NCBI GenBank assembly: GCA_964528055.1
Contig: CAZGQM010000011.1
Span: 50,520-114,519 of the forward strand
Length of the DNA stretch: 64,000 nucleotides
From: Geoanaerobacter sp964528055
GTDB taxonomy: Bacteria > Desulfobacterota > Desulfuromonadia > Geobacterales > DSM-12255
Direction: 5' to 3'
Part shown: piece by piece, positions 50,814 through 57,752 of the stretch
Layout: every line of letters begins with the position of its first letter
Position numbering within the stretch: position 1 is the first letter of the stretch
The notes under the pieces: generated by a model
What the model saw: the letters and a program-made list of their open reading frames with translations, nothing else
Databases searched by the model: none
What the model was told of the DNA's origin: nothing
Position numbers and translations under genes: made by a program

Positions 50814-51839
50814 TTACTGCCTCATCAGTTTCCCCCTAAGTTGCCCGCAGGCGGCTGAAATATCTCCCCCACGGCTGTCACGGGTGATTACTGTTACATG
50901 TCGGTCGATCAGATACTTGTGAAATACATCTATAGAGGCTTGCGTGGGGGCCTTGAAACCGCACCCCTCATGTTCGTTAAAAGGTATCAGATTCACCTTA
51001 TTTGGGATATCGCTTAAAAGACGCAGCAAACGTTTCGCGTCATCAGTAGAATCGTTGACACCACCAATCATTACATACTCAATGGTAATCTTTCTGCGAC
51101 TTGGGAGTGGAAACTCCCTGCATGCCCGCAGAAGTGACTTTAAAGGGTATGTGCGATTTACCGGCATTATACGGTCACGCAGCTCATCAGTGGTTGCATT
51201 CAATGAAACGGCAAGATTAACCGTCACATTGCGACCTAATTCGGCTATTTGCGGCACAAGTCCGCAGGTTGAAACGGTGACTCTCCTCGTGGAGAACTGC
51301 AAGCCATTGTCCTCCTGAAGAATCCGGATCGCTCTGATAACGTTCTCAAGGTTGTGAAGCGGTTCACCCATACCCATGAAAACTATGTTGGTAACCGGAA
51401 GATCTCGTCTTACAGCGCATACCTGGTTCACAATTTCGGACGTTGTCAGGTTACGGGAGAGCTTGAATGTTCCAGTCAGGCAAAACTCGCACTTCATAGC
51501 GCATCCCACCTGCGAAGATATACAGAGGGTGTTTCTACCATCGTCAGGTATCAGCACAGATTCAACAGCTTCACCATCATCAAGCGTAAAGAGGTATTTG
51601 CGCGTGCCGTCGCTTCCCACCTCCATAGCCGAGGGGGCCAGATTGCTGACATACGCAGTCTCTTCCAGCTCTTTGCGCAGATCCTTCGACAAATTGCTCA
51701 TGTCATTAAATACTATGACATCCTTCTGATAGATCCACTTGAACAACTGGGCGGCACGGAACCGCTCCTTCCCTTTGCCGGAAAGAAAGTGCTCCAGCTC
51801 AGAAAGAGAAAAATTCTTTAGGTCAATACGTTGTGCCAT
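50814..51839 (-). CDS. rlmN: Dual-specificity 23S rRNA / tRNA adenine-C2 methyltransferase
   Basis: A 341-residue radical SAM enzyme methylating A2503 of 23S rRNA and A37 of some tRNAs. SQVGCAMKCEFCLTGTFKL contains the cluster cysteines (113, 117, 120), FMGMGEPLHNLENV the SAM site, and AACGQLRGK near the C-terminus the methyl-carrier cysteine. I use ATG at 51839 (MAQRIDLKNFS), as the longer frame would start within the ndk terminator hairpin. It is followed by a 238-base gap before the HD-GYP gene. Confidence 0.96.
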   Translation of the reverse strand: MAQRIDLKNFSLSELEHFLSGKGKERFRAAQLFKWIYQKDVIVFNDMSNLSKDLRKELEETAYVSNLAPSAMEVGSDGTRKYLFTLDDGEAVESVLIPDDGRNTLCISSQVGCAMKCEFCLTGTFKLSRNLTTSEIVNQVCAVRRDLPVTNIVFMGMGEPLHNLENVIRAIRILQEDNGLQFSTRRVTVSTCGLVPQIAELGRNVTVNLAVSLNATTDELRDRIMPVNRTYPLKSLLRACREFPLPSRRKITIEYVMIGGVNDSTDDAKRLLRLLSDIPNKVNLIPFNEHEGCGFKAPTQASIDVFHKYLIDRHVTVITRDSRGGDISAACGQLRGKLMRQ

Positions 51840-51853
51840 GGCTCTCAATACGG

Positions 51854-51881
51854 AAAAGCCCCCGAACATGCGGGGGCTTTT
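51854..51881 (-). terminator. Intrinsic terminator after ndk
   Basis: AAAAGCCCCCG and CGGGGGCTTTT form a perfect 11-bp stem with a six-base loop (AACATG) and a T run on both strands. It follows the ndk stop codon and directly precedes rlmN, so rlmN is probably read from its own promoter or by read-through. Confidence 0.9.
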
Positions 51882-51909
51882 CCCGGGATTACTTCATTAA
51901 AAAAAGACT

Positions 51910-52323
51910 CTAGACCAGTTCCAATGCGCTGAAGAAATACGGGATCTCGAAGGCAGCAGTTTCAGGTGCATCAGAACCATGCGACGAGTTCTCTTCTATA
52001 TTCTTTGCAAACTCCTTGCGGATGGTTCCAGGCTCTGCATTTGCCGGATTGGTGGCTCCCATCAGCGTCCGCCAGTCGGCAATGGCGTTCTCTTTCTCAA
52101 GAGCCATCACGATCACAGGACTGCGGGACATGAAGGTACAGAGGTCATTAAAGAACGGTCGCTCACTGTGGACATAATAGAAGCCTTCAGCCTGCGACTT
52201 GCTCAGATGGATCTTTTTCATGCCGACTATCTTGAAGCCGGCCTCTTCGATCTTGGTGAGTATCTTGCCGGCAAGGTTGCGTTCAACCGCGTCGGGCTTG
52301 ATGATGGCAAATGTCCTTTCCAT
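51910..52323 (-). CDS. ndk: Nucleoside diphosphate kinase
   Basis: A 137-residue enzyme balancing NTP pools by phosphate transfer through a histidine intermediate. RTFAIIKPDAVERNLAGKI opens the family fold, and NSSHGSDAPETA places the active His at 115. HSERPFFNDLCTFMSRSPVIVMALE is typical. GGAGG precedes the ATG at 52323. It ends in a strong terminator. Confidence 0.97.
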   Translation of the reverse strand: MERTFAIIKPDAVERNLAGKILTKIEEAGFKIVGMKKIHLSKSQAEGFYYVHSERPFFNDLCTFMSRSPVIVMALEKENAIADWRTLMGATNPANAEPGTIRKEFAKNIEENSSHGSDAPETAAFEIPYFFSALELV

Positions 52324-52419
52324 AGTTCCTCCAAAATATCGTTAATCTTCGTCCGTTGAACGAGGTTGGCACCTGTTAGCATCATTAACGGATAAAGTCA
52401 AGGGTGAGAGACAAAGAAA

Positions 52420-52446
52420 GGCCTGCAGAGCTTATGCCTGCAGGCC
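52420..52446 (-). terminator. Intrinsic terminator after the lipoprotein gene
   Basis: On the minus strand a 9-bp stem (GGCCTGCAG / CTGCAGGCC) with a nine-base loop is followed by TTTCTTTGTC. It lies 34 bases after the stop of the small lipoprotein gene and before ndk. Confidence 0.8.
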
Positions 52447-52480
52447 ATCTTATCAGTACAGATCCGGAAAAGTAAGAATT

Positions 52481-52696
52481 CTACTTGTGGCCGGGAGCTG
52501 CAGGAGCTGCGGGAGCTGCAGGAGCTGCAGGAGCTGCAGGAGCCTGCTGAGCGGAAGACATGGGCTTCTGAGCTTCAGGAGCCTTCGGTGCCTCAGCAGC
52601 CGGAGCCGGAGCCGGAGCTTCTTCCTTCTTCTTGCAACCGGCGGTGAACGCCAGAGCCAGGGTAAGACAAAGTGCAAGGGAGATCATTTTTTTCAT
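52481..52696 (-). CDS. Small Ala/Pro-rich lipoprotein
   Basis: A 71-residue precursor from ATG at 52696 (AGAGGTG nine bases upstream). The signal peptide ends in the lipobox FTAGC with acyl-Cys21, followed by KKKEE. The mature part is nearly all Ala, Pro, Glu and Lys, with APAPAPAAE and several PAA units near the end. Five 9-bp tandem units encode the last Pro-Ala stretch. The lysines after the cysteine and the lack of Asp at +2 suggest outer-membrane sorting. It may be an extended wall-spanning or surface stalk. No known family was recognised. Confidence 0.8.
   Translation of the reverse strand: MKKMISLALCLTLALAFTAGCKKKEEAPAPAPAAEAPKAPEAQKPMSSAQQAPAAPAAPAAPAAPAAPGHK
52494..52538. repeat. 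Five 9-bp tandem repeats in the lipoprotein gene
   Basis: The unit GGAGCTGCA occurs five times in a row (the second copy ends in G), with a partial sixth. In the coding frame it adds Pro-Ala-Ala per unit, so changes in copy number would lengthen or shorten the protein without a frameshift. Confidence 0.9.
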
Positions 52697-53071
52697 GGAC
52701 GTTTTCACCTCTTTTCTTTTTTGATTAACCAAAATCGCGCACAGCGCATGGTATTTACATCGTAACGACAGCGAAATATACTAGCATCGCCAAAAAAGTC
52801 AAGATATTTTTACGCTGAATTTCAAATTAATTTCTTGATCATTTCAAGTGGTTACAAATAAAACCCTTGTATACTGTACATTCTATAATGGATAAATACC
52901 CCTTAACAGTGAATAAATTTACATTAACCACAGCTACTGGCCAGAACCGACCATTCCAGGATACAGTTACTTTCCCGTGGCAAACTTGCTTTTTGGAAGG
53001 TATCACTTGTCAAATGTCATTAGTGTATAGTAGATTAACTCACCCTTAGCAACTTACAGCGGAGGTTACGC
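52697..53071. other. Divergent intergenic region, lipoprotein gene and AMMECR1 gene
   Basis: A 375-base AT-rich region between divergent genes. The minus strand holds a good promoter for the lipoprotein gene (52775-52802). For the plus strand I see TATAAT at 52884-52889 without a matching -35, and a possible TTGTCA / TAGATT pair near 53008. No open reading frame is supported. Confidence 0.5.
52775..52802 (-). promoter_or_regulatory. Sigma-70-type promoter for the lipoprotein gene
   Basis: On the minus strand TTGACT and TATATT are separated by 16 bases, with the -10 about 79 bases upstream of the ATG. This is among the better consensus matches in the window. Confidence 0.6.
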
Positions 53072-53644
53072 ATGGCAAAACAGTTATTCATAAAAGATGA
53101 GAAACGCCTACTACTGCAAATTGCCCGAGAAGCTATCGTTTCATACATAACAACAGGATCTATAACGGGCCGCGAGGTCAAAGCAGAAAAACTACTTGCG
53201 AAACATGGTTGCTTCGTCACCATCAAGAGCGAAGGCAAGCTTCGTGGCTGCATAGGCAACTTCATCTCTGAGGTGCCTCTTCACCAGTTGGTCCGTGAGA
53301 TGGCCATTGCTGCAGCAACCAAAGACCCCCGTTTTTACCCGATGAAAATAAAGGACCTTGAGGATTTTTCTCTCGAGATATCAGTAATTTACCCAATGCA
53401 GAAGATTAACAGCATTGATGAGATCAAGGTCGGTACCCACGGTATCTACCTGGAGAGAAATGTGCACCGAGGAGTACTCCTGCCCCAGGTTGCTGCCGAG
53501 TACGGATGGGACAGAGAAACCTTTATCCAGCAGACCGCACTTAAGGCAGGGATGGGAAAGGACGACTGGAAGGAGAATACCGATATCTACATCTTCTGTG
53601 CTGAAGTCTTTAATGATGCTGAGATGGAACTGAAAAAAAAGTAG
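53072..53644 (+). CDS. AMMECR1 domain protein
   Basis: A 190-residue protein of the AMMECR1 family. The signature KLRGCIGNFI is present near residue 60, with VREMAIAAATKDPRFYPMK and LEISVIYPMQKI following in the normal order, and GVLLPQVAAEYGWDRETFI near the end. Bacterial homologues are often beside MEMO or radical SAM genes, but here the gene is alone on its strand. GCGGAGG lies six bases before the ATG. The biochemical activity is unknown. Confidence 0.9.
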   Translation: MAKQLFIKDEKRLLLQIAREAIVSYITTGSITGREVKAEKLLAKHGCFVTIKSEGKLRGCIGNFISEVPLHQLVREMAIAAATKDPRFYPMKIKDLEDFSLEISVIYPMQKINSIDEIKVGTHGIYLERNVHRGVLLPQVAAEYGWDRETFIQQTALKAGMGKDDWKENTDIYIFCAEVFNDAEMELKKK

Positions 53645-53710
53645 TATCTTCTCTTATAGGCATTAGCACCAAAATGGACTGAATTTATACCGCGAGATCG
53701 CTGCAGATAT

Positions 53711-53732
53711 GTTGAACCCGATTCGGTTCAAC
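53711..53732. other. Hairpin after the AMMECR1 gene
   Basis: GTTGAACC and GGTTCAAC form an 8-bp stem with a six-base loop, 66 bases after the AMMECR1 stop, followed by a smaller ACC/GGT stem. No T run is present, so it is not a standard terminator. It could protect the 3' end of the message. Confidence 0.4.
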
Positions 53733-53787
53733 CTTCGGAGGTCTTGGCATAACAAGCTTGTCACGGTGATTCTGAGATCAATAAACT

Positions 53788-53815
53788 AAGGGGAGATGCC
53801 GAAGCATCTCCCCTT
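53788..53815 (-). terminator. Terminator of gltA with UUCG loop
   Basis: A perfect 12-bp stem (AAGGGGAGATGC and its complement) closes a TTCG loop on the minus strand, a very stable tetraloop, about 30 bases after the gltA stop. A loose T-rich stretch (TTAGTTTATT) follows. It may also end AMMECR1 transcription arriving from the other side. Confidence 0.85.
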
Positions 53816-53845
53816 TCGTATTACTTCAGAGCAACCGTTTTGGAA

Positions 53846-55168
53846 TTACGAGCGACCACCTGCAGCAGCCCACTTCTCGAGCATTGCAGTTGTAACTGAC
53901 TTCGGACGCTCGATAGCGTAGCCGAGGCCACGGTCCCAGGTAATGTTGGCCATGCAGCCGAGAGCACGGCCTACGCCGAACAGTACGGTGTAGAAATCCC
54001 ACTCCTTGAGGCCGTAGTACCACTGGATAACGCCGGACTGTGCATCAACGTTAGGCCATGGGTTTTTGGTCTTGCCGTGCTCTGTCAGTACGCCTGGGGC
54101 TACTTCAAAGATCATGGAAACGACTTTGAACAGCGCATCGTCCTTCAGACCGGGGGTGTTCTGGCAGAACTCACGCTGTGCCATGTAGCGCGGGTCGGTT
54201 TTGCGCAGAACTGCGTGGCCGTAACCCGGAATAACCTGACCGGCATTGAGTGTATCCCAGAGAGCATTTTTGATCAGCTCTTTGGTTGGCTCTACGCCTT
54301 TGCAGTACTTCTCCTGGAACTTCATGGTCCAGTCGAGAACTTCCTGGTTGGCAAGGCCGTGCAGCGGGCCTGCGAGGCCGTTGAGACCTGCGGAATATGC
54401 ATAGTAAGGATCGGAAAGTGCAGAGTGAACGAGGTGAGTCGTGTGGGCTGAAACGTTTCCTGACTCATGGTCGGAATGGAGGATGAAGTACATACGGGCA
54501 ACGTCCTTGTACTCTTCGCTCTGTCCGATCATATGGGCGAAGTTAGCGCCCATATCCAGTTTAGGATCTATTGCAATCTGCTTGTCGCCACGGAACTTGA
54601 GGTTGTAAATGAAGGCGGAGACAATAGGGATACGGGCTACGATGTCGCAGGCATCTTCATAGACATATTCCCAAGCAGTCATCTTGTTGAACTTGCCCGA
54701 GTTGTAGAAACCGGCAAACTTGGAATCCTTCTGCATTGCCAGGATACCAACGGAGAGCATCACCATCGGATGGCTTTCCTTAGGAAGCGCGCGAATTGCG
54801 TCGAACACGTACTGGGGAACAACCTGACGTACTTTCCACTCGGCACAAACTTCATCAACCTGAGCCTGGGTCGGAACTTCACCGATCAGGAGGAAGTACC
54901 AGAAGGACTCGACAGTCGGGTACTTGGAGTTTGGTGCCTTGGGGAGTGCTTCGAAGGTCTCGGGAATGGTCTTGCCTCGGAAGCGAATCCCTTCCTGCGG
55001 GTCAAGGTAGGAAATGTCAGTCACGAGGCTACGGATGTCACGGGCGCCGCCGATGCACTGATCGATTGTTACCTCGTCGATCTTTACCTTGCCGAACTCC
55101 TTGGTCAGCTTGGTTACGCGTGGGCGGAACTCTTCAATCTTCTGCTTAAGGGTTTCTTTTAGTGCCAT
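53846..55168 (-). CDS. gltA: Citrate synthase, eukaryote-like type
   Basis: A 440-residue citrate synthase that resembles mitochondrial enzymes rather than the usual bacterial types. HSDHESGNVSAHTTHLV (His234), GPLHGLANQEV (His270), IPGYGHAVLRKTDPRY (His318) and NPWPNVDAQSGV (Asp375) give the active site. It joins oxaloacetate and acetyl-CoA at the entry of the TCA cycle, central to acetate oxidation in this family. Such enzymes have been described as characteristic of Geobacteraceae. AAAGGAG lies ten bases before the ATG. A promoter and operator-like palindrome lie about 200 bases upstream. Confidence 0.96.
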   Translation of the reverse strand: MALKETLKQKIEEFRPRVTKLTKEFGKVKIDEVTIDQCIGGARDIRSLVTDISYLDPQEGIRFRGKTIPETFEALPKAPNSKYPTVESFWYFLLIGEVPTQAQVDEVCAEWKVRQVVPQYVFDAIRALPKESHPMVMLSVGILAMQKDSKFAGFYNSGKFNKMTAWEYVYEDACDIVARIPIVSAFIYNLKFRGDKQIAIDPKLDMGANFAHMIGQSEEYKDVARMYFILHSDHESGNVSAHTTHLVHSALSDPYYAYSAGLNGLAGPLHGLANQEVLDWTMKFQEKYCKGVEPTKELIKNALWDTLNAGQVIPGYGHAVLRKTDPRYMAQREFCQNTPGLKDDALFKVVSMIFEVAPGVLTEHGKTKNPWPNVDAQSGVIQWYYGLKEWDFYTVLFGVGRALGCMANITWDRGLGYAIERPKSVTTAMLEKWAAAGGRS

Positions 55169-55360
55169 GTTGCGTGCTCTCCTTTCGTGTGTTGTTGGTT
55201 ATAGTTGGAAATGAACCGCAGCAAAACTAGAAAACCTGCTGGACCGTACACTCCCTCCTTTCGTGAATAGTGCGACTTGGATACAAGCGTTTTGCAACCG
55301 TTAACCGCCTAAATAAGCGGGATGACAGCAACTATTATTGCCATCTGAACAACGACTCAA

Positions 55361-55371
55361 TATACTGTATA
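55361..55371. promoter_or_regulatory. Operator-like palindrome TATACTGTATA
   Basis: An 11-bp perfect palindrome around a central base lies at about +7 to +17 relative to the start predicted from the adjacent promoter. That position suits a repressor. HgtR is reported to repress central-metabolism genes such as gltA in Geobacter; I could not check its consensus. Confidence 0.5.
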
Positions 55372-55384
55372 CAAATGTGCGGCA

Positions 55385-55413
55385 CTTATATCACCGGCAA
55401 AAATTAAAATCAA
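55385..55413 (-). promoter_or_regulatory. Sigma-70-type promoter for gltA
   Basis: On the minus strand TTGATT and TATAAG are separated by exactly 17 bases. The -10 matches five of six consensus positions and the -35 four of six. The predicted start is near 55378, giving a leader of about 210 bases. Confidence 0.55.
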
Positions 55414-55560
55414 CAAAAATTTTAAGTTTCAAATGAAGCTCACGCAAAATGGTATCTGGAGGCTGATATGCAAGCCGCAAACGAAGTGGAACTGTGAACA
55501 GCTCCACGTACGCAGAGGTTCATATCGAGTGGCAATGCAGCAGATAAGCCGTCTTGAACC

Positions 55561-56754
55561 TCATAAAATAGCCAGCTCCTCAGACGTATGGGTCAATCGC
55601 TTGAGGGAACCGTCATCAGCAAGATAAAAGGTGTTCTCGATTCCGACAGCCCCTTCTCCAGGGAAAACGACCTTCGGTTCGAACGCAAATGCCATCCCCG
55701 GTTCAAGGATCATTTTGTCAAAACCGCGTGCAATAAATGGATATTCGTCAATCTCAACCCCGATGCCGTGGCCTATAAACGAAACCTGGGAGCCCTTTGC
55801 CCCCATGAAGCTGTCGGCATACCCCATCGTACAGGCTAGCCGCAGACAGTCATCGTACAGAGCTCCCCATGAGGGACGCTGAGGCGCCAGCTCCATCATC
55901 CTCTCCTGAACCTTCAGCATGTCATCATATCCTCTGCGTAGTCGGCCCGACAGCCCACCAATGGCAAATATTCGCGTCTGGTCCACCAGATAGCCATCGA
56001 CGCTGCCGGCAAAGTCGATGACGATCGGCTCATTGCTGCCGATCGGCTTGAAGCTCGCCCCCTGTCCAAAGGAAGGACTGAGCCCCATGCCGCCAAAAGG
56101 GGTGTTGGTATAGGCAGGTACTGCCGTGTCTGTCCCTGAAAAGGTGTGTCCGAAGAGCATCTCTCCATTAAAGGCGCGCATCCTGATAAAACCCAGGTGA
56201 CCGGCACGTCGTGCAACATATTCCAGCTCCGCTGCCAGTTCAATATCGGTCATCCCTTCACGTATAGCCTCTCTGGCTCGGCAAAATACCTTGTCCACCT
56301 GGTCTGCCGCATCCATCAAGGCATGGATCTCGTAGTGGGACTTGATCATTCGCACCAGCCGTATTAATGGAGTGGCATCTCTGAATTGAGCCGCCCGGAA
56401 GATACTCCTGTACCTCTCGAAAAAACCGTTCGGCACTACGTCCAACTCCATTCCGATCGATGCAGGCTCGGGATAGCCGTACTCTGCAACGATCCGCGGA
56501 ATGTCATTCGGTGACCCGAAAGGGATTACCTCCTTGAGACCAGACTCCATCCGTGCCCGGGCCGGATCGCGACGCACCATATAGAGAGGCTGACCGGTAA
56601 CCGGCACATAGAGAGAACCGCTCTGGATCGTGCCGGTGAAATAGAACAGGTCTGCATTCTGTACAATGATGGTCGCATCCAGCCCCTCATCTGCCATAAG
56701 GTCCTGGAGTCTTTTGCATCGGTGCTCCAGTTCAACGGTTGGTGTTATCCGCAT
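55561..56754 (-). CDS. M24-family metallopeptidase (Xaa-Pro aminopeptidase-like)
   Basis: A 397-residue pita-bread enzyme with an N-terminal creatinase-like domain (residues 1 to about 150) and a catalytic domain. Metal ligands are visible: VIDFAGSVDGYLVDQTR (two Asp, 11 apart), FIGHGIGVEIDEYP (His), AFEPKVVFPGE (Glu) and GIENTF (Glu). It probably removes N-terminal residues before proline or cleaves X-Pro dipeptides. No signal peptide is present. AAGGAG precedes the ATG within the end of the small upstream ORF, which suggests coupling. Confidence 0.9.
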   Translation of the reverse strand: MRITPTVELEHRCKRLQDLMADEGLDATIIVQNADLFYFTGTIQSGSLYVPVTGQPLYMVRRDPARARMESGLKEVIPFGSPNDIPRIVAEYGYPEPASIGMELDVVPNGFFERYRSIFRAAQFRDATPLIRLVRMIKSHYEIHALMDAADQVDKVFCRAREAIREGMTDIELAAELEYVARRAGHLGFIRMRAFNGEMLFGHTFSGTDTAVPAYTNTPFGGMGLSPSFGQGASFKPIGSNEPIVIDFAGSVDGYLVDQTRIFAIGGLSGRLRRGYDDMLKVQERMMELAPQRPSWGALYDDCLRLACTMGYADSFMGAKGSQVSFIGHGIGVEIDEYPFIARGFDKMILEPGMAFAFEPKVVFPGEGAVGIENTFYLADDGSLKRLTHTSEELAIL

Positions 56755-56884
56755 TTCGTTTCTCCTTCAGGGCTTTCTTCATCCGACGGACTCTGCGTCC
56801 ACCAAGCAGCGTCTCCTCGATAATGATTGCGACAAAACAGACGACAAACAACGCAAAGATGATTCCCAGTATGGTTCCGCGCAC
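56732..56884 (-). CDS. Small single-span membrane protein
   Basis: A 50-residue frame from GTG at 56884, preceded by GGAGG at six bases. It has one hydrophobic helix (about 6-24, LGIIFALFVVCFVAIII) followed by a strongly basic tail (GGRRVRRMKKALKEKR), giving the C-terminus inside by charge. It overlaps the peptidase start by 23 bases. I recognise no family. The ribosome site, helix and charge pattern support a real gene, but expression is unproven. Confidence 0.5.
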   Translation of the reverse strand: MRGTILGIIFALFVVCFVAIIIEETLLGGRRVRRMKKALKEKRNADNTNR

Positions 56885-57052
56885 AGACACCCTCCAATGA
56901 AAACCTGCTCCTGTTGCTGGAGCATGGACCCTTGTATACGCAATCACTACGGAGCAGTCCAGTTAAAAGTTGCGACCGGTACCCCTGATTTACCCTTCAC
57001 AGCCTGTGCAAAAACGTGTAACGTCATCTGATACCAACATCAGGAGTTCCCC

Positions 57053-57658
57053 TTGTCTCTCTATGGACGAATCTTCAAACCCTTTAACATCGGCCCATTT
57101 ACCATCATCCCAGAAGGGGAGCCGTTATTGAGCGATTGCGGCATCCCGCTGATCCTTGGCAAGCAGGGCGCCTTCGGATCAGGAGAACACGAAACCACCG
57201 TATCGTGCCTGGAGGAACTGCTTCTTATCCCTGACATTGCTGGTTCAACCGTACTCGACCTGGGGAGCGGTACCGGCATACTTGCGATAGCGGCTGCACG
57301 ACTCGGAGCTGAAATGATTACCGCCATCGACATCGATTGGCAGGCATCCCGCTCCTGCGCAGACAACATCAGACTGAATGCCTCTGAAAACCGTGTAATA
57401 ACCGTCTGCGGCGAGCTTGCCTGCCTTTCCGGCATCTCGTTTGACCTTGTACTTGCCAACATCTACGCTGAAATCCACATGCTTCTTGCCGGCGATATGG
57501 TTGCCTTGACACGCCCCGGAGGCCATCTGCTTCTCTCCGGCATCCCTCTCCAGGACAAGTTCGACGTCAAGCAGCGCTTTCTTCATGAAGGTTGCGTACC
57601 GATAGACAGTCGCATAGGAGAGGAGTTCGTTACCTATCTCTTTGCAAGACCTTGCTGA
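57053..57658 (+). CDS. PrmA-like small methyltransferase
   Basis: A 201-residue class I methyltransferase. QGAFGSGEHETT, TVLDLGSGTGILAIAAARLG and VLANIYAEIHMLL are the substrate and SAM-binding blocks of ribosomal protein L11 methyltransferase. However, PrmA is near 290 residues and has an extra N-terminal L11-binding domain missing here. It may therefore methylate another protein or small molecule. The start is TTG at 57053, six bases after AGGAG. A full PrmA was not seen in this window. Confidence 0.75.
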   Translation: MSLYGRIFKPFNIGPFTIIPEGEPLLSDCGIPLILGKQGAFGSGEHETTVSCLEELLLIPDIAGSTVLDLGSGTGILAIAAARLGAEMITAIDIDWQASRSCADNIRLNASENRVITVCGELACLSGISFDLVLANIYAEIHMLLAGDMVALTRPGGHLLLSGIPLQDKFDVKQRFLHEGCVPIDSRIGEEFVTYLFARPC

Positions 57659-57752
57659 CAATCTAGAAATAGACGTCTGATCCTTTGAATTCTTTCTTTC
57701 TAGCGATACACTTTACAAAACCTAATCATATTTGAGCCTCGGATAATTGCCG

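Larger units (their letters stand above)
55169..55560. other. Long leader and control region of gltA
   Basis: A 392-base gap between gltA and the M24 peptidase gene. It contains the promoter (55385-55413), an 11-bp palindrome (55361-55371) just after the expected transcription start, and a leader of about 210 bases. The leader repeats the 11-mer CACGAAAGGAG (minus strand) at 55255-55265 and at the real ribosome site, 55179-55189. A GTG-started 29-codon frame follows the first copy and overlaps the gltA start. Confidence 0.6.

Noticed and set aside
52494..52538. Tandem repeats as a CRISPR array
   Set aside because: Units are only 9 bases without spacers and lie inside a coding sequence.
49555..55329. 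A 15-base identical sequence (AAGCGGGATGACAGC) at 49555 and 55315
   Set aside because: In 64 kb roughly two such 15-base matches are expected by chance, and the flanks do not match.
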